Under the pieces are notes generated by a model. The model was not told the DNA's origin, made no database searches, and saw only the letters and a list, made by a program, of their open reading frames with translations. Both the position numbers and the translations under genes were made by a program. From Deltaproteobacteria bacterium (GTDB lineage: Bacteria > Bdellovibrionota > UBA2394), in the NCBI GenBank assembly GCA_017302715.1, contig JAFLCD010000009.1, positions 28,987 to 92,986 of the forward strand: 64,000 nucleotides of DNA. The letters are read 5' to 3'. Shown one piece after another: positions 33,555-41,842 of this stretch (position 1 is its first letter; the number at the start of each line of letters is the position of its first letter).

Positions 33555-35486
33555 CTACTCCACTGTTACGAAATCCAAGATCGGAAGCTCTACAGTTGTA
33601 GTGGCTGATCGTAATTTTTTAAGCACAGCGAGTTTTTTATCCAGATCAAAATGATGATATTGCGACTGAAGATCGCGAAGAATTTTTTCAGCCAACGTCA
33701 GTCGAACATCTTGCCCACTTGCCGAAAGTTTTTGGCTTGCGGCTACTGAATACATAAGAACAAGCGCTTGCTGATAAGGATGTAAATCATTTCGTCTTTG
33801 CATCAGAAATTCAAAATCTTTCGAAGCGAGATCAAAGTTTTTCAATTCATGCTGAACGCGAGCTCGCATAAAATAATAGGGCAATTCATCGATTCCATCT
33901 TTTTTAGCGAGATCAATAGCAGTTGTAAGATCCACAACAGTTTGCTGTTTGTTATCTTTTTCATATTGAATTCTTGATTCGCTGTAAGCCGCCAAAGAAT
34001 TTTCCCAATTTTGAATCGCTTGAAAACGGCTTACTCTCTTTTGGCCAAAGGGAGTTGCGGTGCTATTTGCGAAATCAATATGAAATCCAATAAAGGTACT
34101 GTGAGACGCAGGTCGACGCTCTCCGATCGTCATCCAAAATTCTTGTCGATTTGGCACGGCAATCGTCGACATCACCGTATAAGCTTTCGTGGCTGTTCTT
34201 CCAAAACTTCTAAATCCTTCGAATGCATCTTCGTGACCGGAGAGTTGATCGATGGCCCAATCGACATCGATTTTTCCAGCATCTCTTTTGAGAGCTGCAT
34301 CGATGACTTGCAATCGAGATTCGGATTCTAAGCGTTTGTTAAAATTATAGGTGAAAGCTTGATCTTGCATCAGAGATCCAACGAAGTGATTACTTTGTCC
34401 CATCGGAGCACTGTATTCGCGCTTTGCGACTTGTACTCGATCGGCGGAGACTTCGACAGAAACAGATTCATTCGTTTTGGAATCCGAAATTAAAAAAGTC
34501 CAAGCTCCAAAATGCTGAACACTTTGAATCAAACGCACGGCTTGATTCACGCTCGAAGTTTCTCGCAAAATTCTCTGTTGTAAAAATGGCGCCATCATTC
34601 CTCTGTTTTTGTTGGTCGCCGTTTTGTAATGCGTGGTCGACATCTCGTGAAGTGAAACGGCAATTCCTTTTTCATTAAATCCGCTCACACCTCCAGGAAA
34701 AATCGCTCCGGCGGCAGAAGTAGCGGCGTATTTATAAAATCCAGGCTCTTCGATCAAAAACAAGGTGGGTGCAATATTCCAGCTATCTACCATATTGGCG
34801 TCGAAGTTTCGTGCATGCAAAAGTGCACCGTCTCGATTATTTTCTGCAGGAGAAATAAATCCGAGACATCCCATTTTCAAATCCATTCGAAGTTCAGGAA
34901 GAACTTCCATAAAGCTCTGCAAATTTTCTAAACTCGCGTTGATTCCGCACATCGCTGTGACTTCTGCAAAAATTCCAAGCGGGTTTTCTTCTCTTCTTCT
35001 TTGAAGACCTTCAAAGGCGATACTGAGTTCGATGCCTAAGCTCGCCATTAAAATATCGTTGTAAGATTGAGGAAGCTCCTTGCCTTGAGCTTTCATTCCG
35101 TAGTTGAGACCCCAGTAAAATTGCTCGATTCCGCTTAAAAATTCGGCGTCGATGGATCGATACATTCGATCACGCATACAATTCGCGAGCATTTGTTTAA
35201 AATTTCTCGCGAAAGTTCCGCCAGAGAGCAAATCCTTATTCATTCGAAGCAAAACTTCTTGAATAATTCCACGTTGAGATTCATCGGCCATCAAATAGCC
35301 TTGATCAAAAGAGATTTGAGAAAATTTTCCTTTAAGATTTAAAATATGAAACGTTTTTGCCTGAGTATCTGTCTCTGCAACGCAATCAAATCGTTTGCTA
35401 TCGTAAACTTGAGAGACTTGCTTGCAGGTGATTGCAAAAACAAAACTTGGTTGGAGTAAAATAAAAGCTAAAATTATTTTTTTCAT
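33555..35486 (-). CDS. C45-type Ntn-hydrolase (acyl-transferase/amidase) with C-terminal extension
   Basis: The 643-residue protein has a signal peptide (LAFILLQPSFVFA). At about residue 206 it has the nucleophile position of the C45 family (penicillin acylase-related acyltransferases): MGCLGF, then GALLHARNFDA and GFNEKGIAVSLHEM. In this family the protein cuts itself before Cys206 to give two subunits, the new Cys N-terminus acting as nucleophile on amide bonds. A C-terminal part (about 500-643) is helical and TPR-like. Export means it would act in the periplasm. It lies 5 bp after the GH3-like gene, an enzyme that makes acyl-amides, so the two may form a synthesis/hydrolysis pair. Acid ceramidase-like or bile-salt hydrolase-like activity are alternatives. 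Confidence 0.78.
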   Translation of the reverse strand: MKKIILAFILLQPSFVFAITCKQVSQVYDSKRFDCVAETDTQAKTFHILNLKGKFSQISFDQGYLMADESQRGIIQEVLLRMNKDLLSGGTFARNFKQMLANCMRDRMYRSIDAEFLSGIEQFYWGLNYGMKAQGKELPQSYNDILMASLGIELSIAFEGLQRRREENPLGIFAEVTAMCGINASLENLQSFMEVLPELRMDLKMGCLGFISPAENNRDGALLHARNFDANMVDSWNIAPTLFLIEEPGFYKYAATSAAGAIFPGGVSGFNEKGIAVSLHEMSTTHYKTATNKNRGMMAPFLQQRILRETSSVNQAVRLIQSVQHFGAWTFLISDSKTNESVSVEVSADRVQVAKREYSAPMGQSNHFVGSLMQDQAFTYNFNKRLESESRLQVIDAALKRDAGKIDVDWAIDQLSGHEDAFEGFRSFGRTATKAYTVMSTIAVPNRQEFWMTIGERRPASHSTFIGFHIDFANSTATPFGQKRVSRFQAIQNWENSLAAYSESRIQYEKDNKQQTVVDLTTAIDLAKKDGIDELPYYFMRARVQHELKNFDLASKDFEFLMQRRNDLHPYQQALVLMYSVAASQKLSASGQDVRLTLAEKILRDLQSQYHHFDLDKKLAVLKKLRSATTTVELPILDFVTVE

Positions 35487-35491
35487 AAAAT

Positions 35492-37042
35492 TTATCCCGT
35501 TAGTTCAGACAGAAAAGTATTGAATTTATCCGCAGAATCGAAAGCCGTTTTCATTTTGAGCTGCCCACGATGAGATTCTTTAGCAAAATATTTTTTGACG
35601 ACGTCTGTCTTCATGAGATGAACGATTGGTTTTTCAAGAAATCCCATTTGAATTCTATTTTCTTCGTAATCAGCGTTGAGCTGCATCAAGGTTGAATCTA
35701 AAAAAGCACCAAGAACTTCTGCGTCTAGATTTTCTGGTTGATCAACAATCAAAGTCCACTCATAACAAGCAGTTCCATTTGCTGCTTGTCCCGGATGCAC
35801 AAAGAAATGTGCAATTTGAATTTTATTTTTTTCTGCTGTCAGGGTGACAGCTTTCTGAAGTTGGCGCATGGGAACTTTTTCGGTAGCGACATTTAAACCT
35901 TGGCCAATTCTCCCCAAGACTTCAAATGTAATGGTCGGCTTTACCGAGAGAATTCTTAAGCCGTCTCCCATCGCATATTGCAAAAACCCATTAGGAGACG
36001 AGATCAATACTTCGACCTCGTCTCCTACTTTTAGATCGGCAACGCTGCACAATGACTGAGTAGCGTTGTCACTCCCCTGATTTATAATTTTTCTAAACAT
36101 AAAGACGATTTCTCCGAAGTTGAAAGAATAGACTCCACTTCGATTTCCATTCATCGATGGAATTTCGTATCCAAGTGGTGCTTCCGTCGATGCGTAAGCT
36201 CCAAAAAATTTTAAAGGTTTTCCGATGAGTTTTTGAATTTGTTCTCTGTAGGGTTCGATGCTCGTAGCTGAGTAGCCGATGGCCTCGAGATTCGGCCAAA
36301 CCTCAGAAAAATTTTCGATTCCCCACTCCGCTTTAAGTTCTTGAAGCAGGTTGATTAAATAAGTGGGCACCGCAGAGATGATTCGAATGTCTTCGTTTTT
36401 AATTTCGGCACCAGCTGTTAAAATTTTTTCTTTCATGTTTTCTATCAAACTTGTTTGTATCGATGGAAAGGCAGTGCTTTTCATTAATGAAGGGGATCGA
36501 GTTGCAAGAAATCCAGAAATATAACCGCAAGGAATTCCTGTTTCTGTTACGCCCGTAATTGGAGAAGAGCCCCAGGTAAGTCTCTTATCAGCAATGAACT
36601 TCACTTTTGAATGATGCTCAACAATCGCAGCGAAATTGGTTTGAAAAGAAGTAAAAACTTTAACCATCTTTTTATTGAATGGAATGCGTTTGCATTTGCC
36701 ACCGATCGTTCCAGAGCTTAAGCCAACAAATTCAAGTTCATCGTTGAATAAAAGTCCCTTCGCATTTTGATTACAAACTTTTTCAATAGAGGTTTCAAAA
36801 TCGCTGTGAACTTTTACGGGCACTTTTACTGCGAAATCTTCTAAGGTTGAAACGGTTTCAAGAATTTTGGCGTTTAATGTATGAGCTAAATTTCTCTTTA
36901 GTTTTTGGAGAGCTCTTTCTTGGGCCGCCACGGGATTTAATTGATCTTGCTGAATCCTTTTCCATTTTTGTGCAAGATAGATGGAAGCTAAGGTTTTAAG
37001 TGGCTTTTTTGAAAGTTTTGAAATGACTGTGTTGATCCCCAT
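35492..37042 (-). CDS. GH3 auxin-responsive-family acyl-adenylate-forming enzyme
   Basis: The 516-residue protein shows the GH3 family marks. The P-loop-like SSGTIGGKCKRIP is at 109-121. GSSPITG at 159-165 precedes a conserved helix region, the A5-like motif YASTE is at 283-287, and the Tyr-x-x-Gly-Asp motif (YAMGD) is at 356-360. A GH3-specific C-terminal lid domain follows. GH3 enzymes adenylate a carboxylic acid and join it to an amino acid; plant members conjugate jasmonate and auxin. No signal peptide, so it is cytosolic. It is the first gene of a leftward pair with the exported C45-like hydrolase and is divergent from a TetR gene. The acyl substrate is unknown. Confidence 0.82.
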   Translation of the reverse strand: MGINTVISKLSKKPLKTLASIYLAQKWKRIQQDQLNPVAAQERALQKLKRNLAHTLNAKILETVSTLEDFAVKVPVKVHSDFETSIEKVCNQNAKGLLFNDELEFVGLSSGTIGGKCKRIPFNKKMVKVFTSFQTNFAAIVEHHSKVKFIADKRLTWGSSPITGVTETGIPCGYISGFLATRSPSLMKSTAFPSIQTSLIENMKEKILTAGAEIKNEDIRIISAVPTYLINLLQELKAEWGIENFSEVWPNLEAIGYSATSIEPYREQIQKLIGKPLKFFGAYASTEAPLGYEIPSMNGNRSGVYSFNFGEIVFMFRKIINQGSDNATQSLCSVADLKVGDEVEVLISSPNGFLQYAMGDGLRILSVKPTITFEVLGRIGQGLNVATEKVPMRQLQKAVTLTAEKNKIQIAHFFVHPGQAANGTACYEWTLIVDQPENLDAEVLGAFLDSTLMQLNADYEENRIQMGFLEKPIVHLMKTDVVKKYFAKESHRGQLKMKTAFDSADKFNTFLSELTG

Positions 37043-37096
37043 AAGATTTTTATGACAGAAAGCGCTTTTGAAGCCTTTAGGTACGGTTGACAGTTA

Positions 37097-37121
37097 CGTC
37101 GAAATTCTGTCAATTTTGACG
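37097..37121. promoter_or_regulatory. Candidate TetR operator between the GH3 and tetR genes
   Basis: CGTCGAAATT (37097-37106), five bases, AATTTTGACG (37112-37121) form 10-base inverted arms with one mismatch. A second dyad overlaps: TTGACAG (37087-37093) and CTGTCAA (37107-37113), 13 bases apart. It lies in the 80 bp between the two divergent starts (37042 and about 37123), where a TetR repressor would control both. Confidence 0.6.
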
Positions 37122-37122
37122 A

Positions 37123-37650
37123 ATTAGTAAGCTCAATAAAGACGAGATCTACTGGAAACTTCTCAATGCGGTCATTGCGCTGGATTTTCGTAAAGGCCAT
37201 CAGCGCTGGACTATGAGCGAGCTTGCGCGCGTCAGCGGCGTGAAGCGGCCTTTGATTTATTATTATTTTGGAAAATCAAAAATTGAAATCTTGCGTGAAG
37301 CGGTTCGTCTTTTGGGTGAAGAATTTTTTGGTTTAAGTAAAAAGCGTCTGAGTCTTTGGGAATCGGGGCAAATTGTTGAATCGGTTCGACAGACACGCGT
37401 CATTGCCGATCGAGCTCCTTATTTGGGAGCCTTTTATTTAGCTCATCGAGAAAAAGAAACCGATTTAGGCGAACTCATTCGCAAGCTCGAAAGAGATCAG
37501 TTTAAAAAAATAAAAAGATTTTTTCCCAAAAAGTCAGAGGAAGAAATTAAATTGATTTGGGGAGTTCTTTTTGGATTAGTTTTTGCTCCGCATGTCTCGG
37601 ATAAAACTATTGTTTTAGCATTTCAATCGTCGTATTGGCGGTTTGAATAA
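37123..37650 (+). CDS. TetR-family transcriptional regulator, non-canonical start likely
   Basis: A repressor with an N-terminal helix-turn-helix and a C-terminal ligand domain. The HTH is complete only if reading starts upstream of the first ATG at 37213. Codons 37144-37212 encode EIYWKLLNAVIALDFRKGH..., which is helix 1 of the TetR HTH, followed by MSELARVSGVKRPLIYYYFGKSKIEIL. No ATG, GTG or TTG occurs in frame between the stop at 37117 and 37213, so ATT 37123 or CTG 37180 are candidate starts. From 37123 the protein has 175 residues. Likely autoregulated through the palindrome directly upstream, together with the divergent GH3 gene. The 3' end overlaps the next gene by 44 bp. Confidence 0.82.
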   Translation: MSKLNKDEIYWKLLNAVIALDFRKGHQRWTMSELARVSGVKRPLIYYYFGKSKIEILREAVRLLGEEFFGLSKKRLSLWESGQIVESVRQTRVIADRAPYLGAFYLAHREKETDLGELIRKLERDQFKKIKRFFPKKSEEEIKLIWGVLFGLVFAPHVSDKTIVLAFQSSYWRFE

Positions 37651-38974
37651 TTTCGTCGTTTCGATTCCACCAGCCCTTATCATTTTCTTTTTCAATTTCA
37701 GATTGAAGAGCTAATTTATAGACCTCGGCTTGAGGCGTCTTTGTATGTTGAAGCAAATTTAAAACTCTTAATTTCATTTTGTCTGAGCCTGCAATATTTA
37801 AAAGATCGTCCAATTTTGCATATTTAAAAAGTGGGACTAAAAATAATTCCATATTTGGATTCCACGCAGAATCATCAAAGTGCAGAATTTGAAGTTTTGC
37901 TTTCTGGTTTTTTGGATCATTTAAGAGTGCAAATGCGATAGACCTCTGAATAATATTTTTAATGGGAGCCGCTAATTCATGCTGAGGATTTTGTTTTAAA
38001 ATATCATAAAAGTATTTTGCAATTCGCACAGGCTGAAAAGCGACATCTTCTTCATTCGAACTTGGCAGACGTTCGAGTAAACTCAATCGTCTTTCGATTT
38101 TATCTAAACTTTCTTTTTGTTTAAGAAGGTTTCCTCTTTCAAGATCAAAATTCATATAATCCAAAATTAATCCTACACGCGTTTCTTTTGAGACGGATGT
38201 CGGAGATTGCTGCTCGATCCTGATAAACAATTGCTCAAATTCTAATCTGATTTCGGGCGATAGATCATCTTTTGACTGGATGTAGGTGTTTACCATTTTC
38301 TCTAATGCGTATCCCGCCTTCCTCGAGTCATCCCCTGCGATTAACCAAAAAAGAATTTTTCGTTTAGCAGGATCGTTCTCTGTGAAAATCAATTTGAAAA
38401 CAATTTCGCCTATATTTCCACTTCGCTGTCGAAAGCGATTTTTTAGCTCTTCAAAAATAATTTGCTGATCCGCTGCTCCCGACTTTAAAAATATTTCTTG
38501 GCTGGCTATGAAATCTTCTTCTGTTTGGATATCGGACACCATTTTCTTGAGAGCTTCTCGACGAAGAAGAGGATCTCTCGCTTTTGACCATAGCTTAATG
38601 ATATCGCCAGCCTCCTTTGAATAAACGACATTCAGGCTTAACAGGTTACGAATTCGTTCCTTAAATTTTGCATAAGATTCTAAGTGAAGAACGGGCTGAA
38701 AAAGTTCAGATTCCTTTTCAAATCCACCGCTTTTTAAGGTGTCTAGTGCTGCAATGACTTCGTTTCTATCAAAGCTGTTTAGATCTAAAAGTGCCTGGTT
38801 GAGCTTGACGGCCAAGGCTTTGCCAGGTTCCTTCTGCCAAATTACCTCGTTGCATTCCGATTCAATGGATTGTGAAAGCGCGCCAAATGGTGTCAAAAAA
38901 TTCAAAGCAATAGACGAAAAAACAATTGGAGAAATAAATGAATGAATAAATCGGTTTAAATACATCTTCTTCAA
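37607..38974 (-). CDS. Exported helical-repeat protein of unknown function
   Basis: The 455-residue protein has a signal peptide (FISPIVFSSIALNFLTPFGALSQS). The mature part is almost wholly helical with repeating ~35-40-residue Leu/Lys/Glu units that look like HEAT or TPR-like solenoids (for example RDPLLRREALKKMV, AKRKILFWLIAGDD). There is a single Cys near the mature N-terminus (SECNEV). No family is recognised; such solenoids usually bind other proteins. The 3' end overlaps the tetR gene antisense by 44 bp, the largest convergent overlap in the window. Confidence 0.65.
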   Translation of the reverse strand: MKKMYLNRFIHSFISPIVFSSIALNFLTPFGALSQSIESECNEVIWQKEPGKALAVKLNQALLDLNSFDRNEVIAALDTLKSGGFEKESELFQPVLHLESYAKFKERIRNLLSLNVVYSKEAGDIIKLWSKARDPLLRREALKKMVSDIQTEEDFIASQEIFLKSGAADQQIIFEELKNRFRQRSGNIGEIVFKLIFTENDPAKRKILFWLIAGDDSRKAGYALEKMVNTYIQSKDDLSPEIRLEFEQLFIRIEQQSPTSVSKETRVGLILDYMNFDLERGNLLKQKESLDKIERRLSLLERLPSSNEEDVAFQPVRIAKYFYDILKQNPQHELAAPIKNIIQRSIAFALLNDPKNQKAKLQILHFDDSAWNPNMELFLVPLFKYAKLDDLLNIAGSDKMKLRVLNLLQHTKTPQAEVYKLALQSEIEKENDKGWWNRNDEIIQTANTTIEMLKQ

Positions 38975-39089
38975 GCCTTTAAATACTTTTATGCAATTTT
39001 TAAGCCAAGCGTTTATGCCATTTTGGCACCTTTTAAGGGGTTTTTTTAAAGGAGTGAGACTGTGGTGTCCCTCGAGTTTTATTGTCTTA

Positions 39090-39108
39090 TTTAGTGCACT
39101 GCGCTAAA
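39090..39108. promoter_or_regulatory. Short dyad upstream of the LRR gene
   Basis: TTTAGTGC (39090-39097), three bases, GCGCTAAA (39101-39108): eight inverted pairs with one G-T. It lies about 22 bases before the LRR start, in the usual promoter region, so it could be an operator. Length and loop also allow a small hairpin. Confidence 0.25.
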
Positions 39109-39130
39109 ACTGAATTTACTGGGGGGTTTG

Positions 39131-40327
39131 ATGAGGGGAATTTTTCTTACCTGTCTGTTAAGCGTTACGATTTTGGAATCCATTTCAGCCCAAGAAAATA
39201 TTTTTTCTGAGGCGTCTAAAGCGGCGGCTTTCTGTTCGAAATCAAGAAATATCGAGTTGGCCGAAAGCTATTTAGCGATTCGAAATACGCTGTATCCAAA
39301 TCCCGCTCGAGAAAAAAAACCGATCACTTGTGATGATGTTTATCAAAATTTAAAAGTGAGAACCGGCTTAGCCATGATCAAGCCTTCATCACCAAATGAT
39401 CCGCGATTACGTCGATTGGATTTGATTTTAGAATTTACTCAGTTCGCTGTGCTTACATTAATCGATCAAGGTCTGACGGATATTTCTGGCATCCAGAATT
39501 TTAAAAATCTGCGTATTTTGGCTCTCGAAGAAAATCAAATCCAAGATGCTTCGATGATTGCAGGGCTGCCTCAGCTGACAAGCTTAAGGCTCGACGACAA
39601 CCCCCTTCAAAATTTTAATTTCTTAAGACGGCTTGTAAATCTTGAGCAGGTGCAATTGAATCGAGTTGGAATGGCCAATATAGGAGTTTTAGGTCTGATT
39701 CCTTCCATCAAAATTTTAAATATTCGCGGAAATCAAATTGAAAATATTCGTCCACTGAGTGCTCTGGTGAACTTGGCTCATCTGCATATGGATAAAAATA
39801 AAATTTATGAGTTGAGTGCTCTCTCGAATTTGCAAAATTTAAAAACGCTAACCCTTGCTGAGAATCGAGTGGAAGATTTATTTCCTCTGACAACTTTGCA
39901 AAAACTTGAATTTGTAAATGCCAATCAGAATCGAGTGAGAGATTTAAGTTTTTTAAGATCCATGCCTGATCTAAAAACTTTAAGCATTCAGATGAATGGA
40001 ATTTCAAGTTTAGAGAGTTTAAGAAACTATCAAGGCATTGAGTCTTTAGATTTGGATGGAAACAACATTCGAGATCTTTCTCCTTTGGTGGGTGTGGATT
40101 CATTGACGGGCTTGGTGTTAAGCAGCAACCCCATTGAGTCTCTAAAACCACTCTTAAAAATGAAGAATCTTCAAGAATTGGCACTTTCATTTTCTTATGT
40201 GGAATATGCAGAAACGATTAAGGCTATGAATTGGTTATCAAAAATTTACTTTAAAGAAGAATCACGTCGCGCCAAATTTTTGGATATACAAACTTCAATG
40301 AATACAACGGAAGTTCGAATTTACTAG
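39131..40327 (+). CDS. Exported leucine-rich-repeat protein
   Basis: The 398-residue protein has a signal peptide (ending near ISAQE). From about residue 115 to 350 there are about ten 21-22-residue LRR units of the SDS22/internalin type (N-L-x-x-L-x-L-x-x-N-x-I-x-x-L-x-x-L), such as LRILALEENQIQDASMI, LTSLRLDDNPLQNFNFL and IESLDLDGNNIRDLSPL. The LRR array has no gap and is followed by a C-terminal cap. Two Cys in the N-terminal part (AFCSKS, ITCDDV) may form a disulfide. LRR surfaces bind proteins; a role in prey or host contact is possible but not shown. ATG 39131 is preferred over TTG 39128; G-rich sequence precedes it. Confidence 0.86.
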   Translation: MRGIFLTCLLSVTILESISAQENIFSEASKAAAFCSKSRNIELAESYLAIRNTLYPNPAREKKPITCDDVYQNLKVRTGLAMIKPSSPNDPRLRRLDLILEFTQFAVLTLIDQGLTDISGIQNFKNLRILALEENQIQDASMIAGLPQLTSLRLDDNPLQNFNFLRRLVNLEQVQLNRVGMANIGVLGLIPSIKILNIRGNQIENIRPLSALVNLAHLHMDKNKIYELSALSNLQNLKTLTLAENRVEDLFPLTTLQKLEFVNANQNRVRDLSFLRSMPDLKTLSIQMNGISSLESLRNYQGIESLDLDGNNIRDLSPLVGVDSLTGLVLSSNPIESLKPLLKMKNLQELALSFSYVEYAETIKAMNWLSKIYFKEESRRAKFLDIQTSMNTTEVRIY

Positions 40328-40370
40328 CCGCCTTACGGGCATCTCTGTCTTCAAGTAAAATAAGACTGAG

Positions 40371-41225
40371 ATGGGTCGGGGGCTTTTTCATTTTATTTTT
40401 ATCTTTTTTTTGGTGATGTCGGTACTCACCTCTTTCTCTGCGTTTGCTGGTTCGACAAAGAAAAATTCTTTTGAATTCGAAATGGCTGAGGGCTATCGAT
40501 ATTTTAAAAAATATGACGATGAAACTTCTTCGAAACATTTTGAAGCGGCTCGAAAGTTAAAGCCTAATGATTTTGATGCCCAGTTAATGCTTCTCAGAAC
40601 AACCAATAATATTGGTCAAAATTTAAGAGATTCAGGTGCAGATCCTCAATTGGTAGAAGCTCATTTCAAAAAGAATGTTCTGCTCGCTGAAGCTTTAAAT
40701 AAATCACATCCTGAAAGAGCTGAGGGACCCTTTTCTTTGGCTATTGCTTATGGAAATCTTGCTCTCTTTAGTTCTGCACGAGAAAAAGTTCGTTTGAGTC
40801 AGAATATCGAAGCTAATTTGAAAAAATCCATAGAGCTTAATCCTCAATTTCCTTTTTCGCATTTAGGTCTTGGGATTTTTTATAGAGAAGTTTCGAGAAT
40901 TACTTTTTTAGAAAGATTTTTTGCTAATCTCCTCTTTGGAAAAATTCCGCATGCCACTTTAGAAGATGCAGAGCAAAATTTTAAATCTTCTTTAGAATTA
41001 GAGCCTAACTTTTTATTTACTCACTATCATTATGGAATTTGTTTGGAGTATGCCGATAAAACTGACGAAGCCATTGCCGAATATCAAAAGGTCGTGGATC
41101 TTCCGCAGACGGACTCTCAAGATCCTCGTTTAAAAAGATTAGCCAAGAAAGCACTCGATCGACTTCAGCCGACGGTCATCCGTATTTCTGTCAGTCCTTC
41201 TCAAGAACCAACTGATCAAGATTAA
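40371..41225 (+). CDS. Exported TPR protein
   Basis: The 284-residue protein has a signal peptide (FHFIFIFFLVMSVLTSFSAFAGS). TPR-like pairs are visible at about 35-65 (YFKKYDDETSSKHFEAARKLKPNDFDAQL), 115-160 (AIAYGNLALFSS...IELNPQFPF) and 205-255 (SLELEPNFLFTHYHYGICLEYADKTDEAIAEYQKVV). The arrangement resembles small TPR proteins of the RMD type. It lies 43 bp after the LRR gene in the same direction, so they may be cotranscribed. Its 3' end overlaps the next, convergent gene by 4 bp. Function is unknown beyond protein binding. Confidence 0.75.
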   Translation: MGRGLFHFIFIFFLVMSVLTSFSAFAGSTKKNSFEFEMAEGYRYFKKYDDETSSKHFEAARKLKPNDFDAQLMLLRTTNNIGQNLRDSGADPQLVEAHFKKNVLLAEALNKSHPERAEGPFSLAIAYGNLALFSSAREKVRLSQNIEANLKKSIELNPQFPFSHLGLGIFYREVSRITFLERFFANLLFGKIPHATLEDAEQNFKSSLELEPNFLFTHYHYGICLEYADKTDEAIAEYQKVVDLPQTDSQDPRLKRLAKKALDRLQPTVIRISVSPSQEPTDQD

Positions 41226-41833
41226 TTTTTTGTAATCACGTAATAATCTGGATAAAAGAACGTAGTGCCTGTCATTGCATCATTCCCAATACGAACGGTT
41301 GCTGTGCTCGAAGAAGATTTAAATGAAATTTTCCAAGGATCATTTTGAAAGGGAGAGCATTTGATGTTTGTAATATCGGGTGTGTTCAGTGGAGTGAAAT
41401 CGTAAGTTCCTCCCGCCGTAATTTCTCCATTGGTGATCGAAGCTTTGCCCGTGCCTCCAAAATAAGAATAAAGAGTATAGACTTTGAGCGAGTAAACTTG
41501 ATCGGGTACGAGATTCGTAAATGTAAATGTTTGAGCTCGAGTGAATCCTGGATTTCCTTGATTTGCAGAATATCCAATCCAATCTCTTAAGCTGCTTACA
41601 GGACAAGCTTTCAAATTCACGATATCGATCGCGCAATCCACTGTGCCGAAGTTCACAAGATTATTTGTAAAGTCGCTCGTACATGCCGCGTCTTTAGCCG
41701 AGCCCTCCTCTCCAATGATCATAAGAGCTTCTTCCGAATTTGATTTATAATCGACGGTTCGATAAGTTTGCTGAGGTTGTTCTCCGCATCCCGTTAAGCT
41801 CGCCAATCCCAAAATGAATAAATATTTTTTCAT
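41222..41833 (-). CDS. Lipoprotein with one copy of a repeated domain
   Basis: The protein has 203 residues; the lipobox LTGC puts the lipidated Cys at 16. The mature part is one ~160-residue domain that recurs twice in the upstream gene. Shared landmarks are a CTLD/NL-K-CP segment (VNLKACPVSSLRDWIGY), a FTFTNLVPDQVYSLKVY block, a G-S/T-Y turn, a DPWKISFKSSSSTATVRI block and FFYPDYYVITK at the end. Four Cys could form two disulfides. No known family is recognised. It lies 9 bp after the two-domain lipoprotein, so this is a tandem duplication. Confidence 0.75.
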   Translation of the reverse strand: MKKYLFILGLASLTGCGEQPQQTYRTVDYKSNSEEALMIIGEEGSAKDAACTSDFTNNLVNFGTVDCAIDIVNLKACPVSSLRDWIGYSANQGNPGFTRAQTFTFTNLVPDQVYSLKVYTLYSYFGGTGKASITNGEITAGGTYDFTPLNTPDITNIKCSPFQNDPWKISFKSSSSTATVRIGNDAMTGTTFFYPDYYVITKN

Positions 41834-41842
41834 ATTTTCCTC

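Noticed and set aside
37087..37115. TTGACA at 37087 as the -35 of the tetR promoter
   Set aside because: No acceptable -10 hexamer at 16-18 bases; the bases better fit the dyad.
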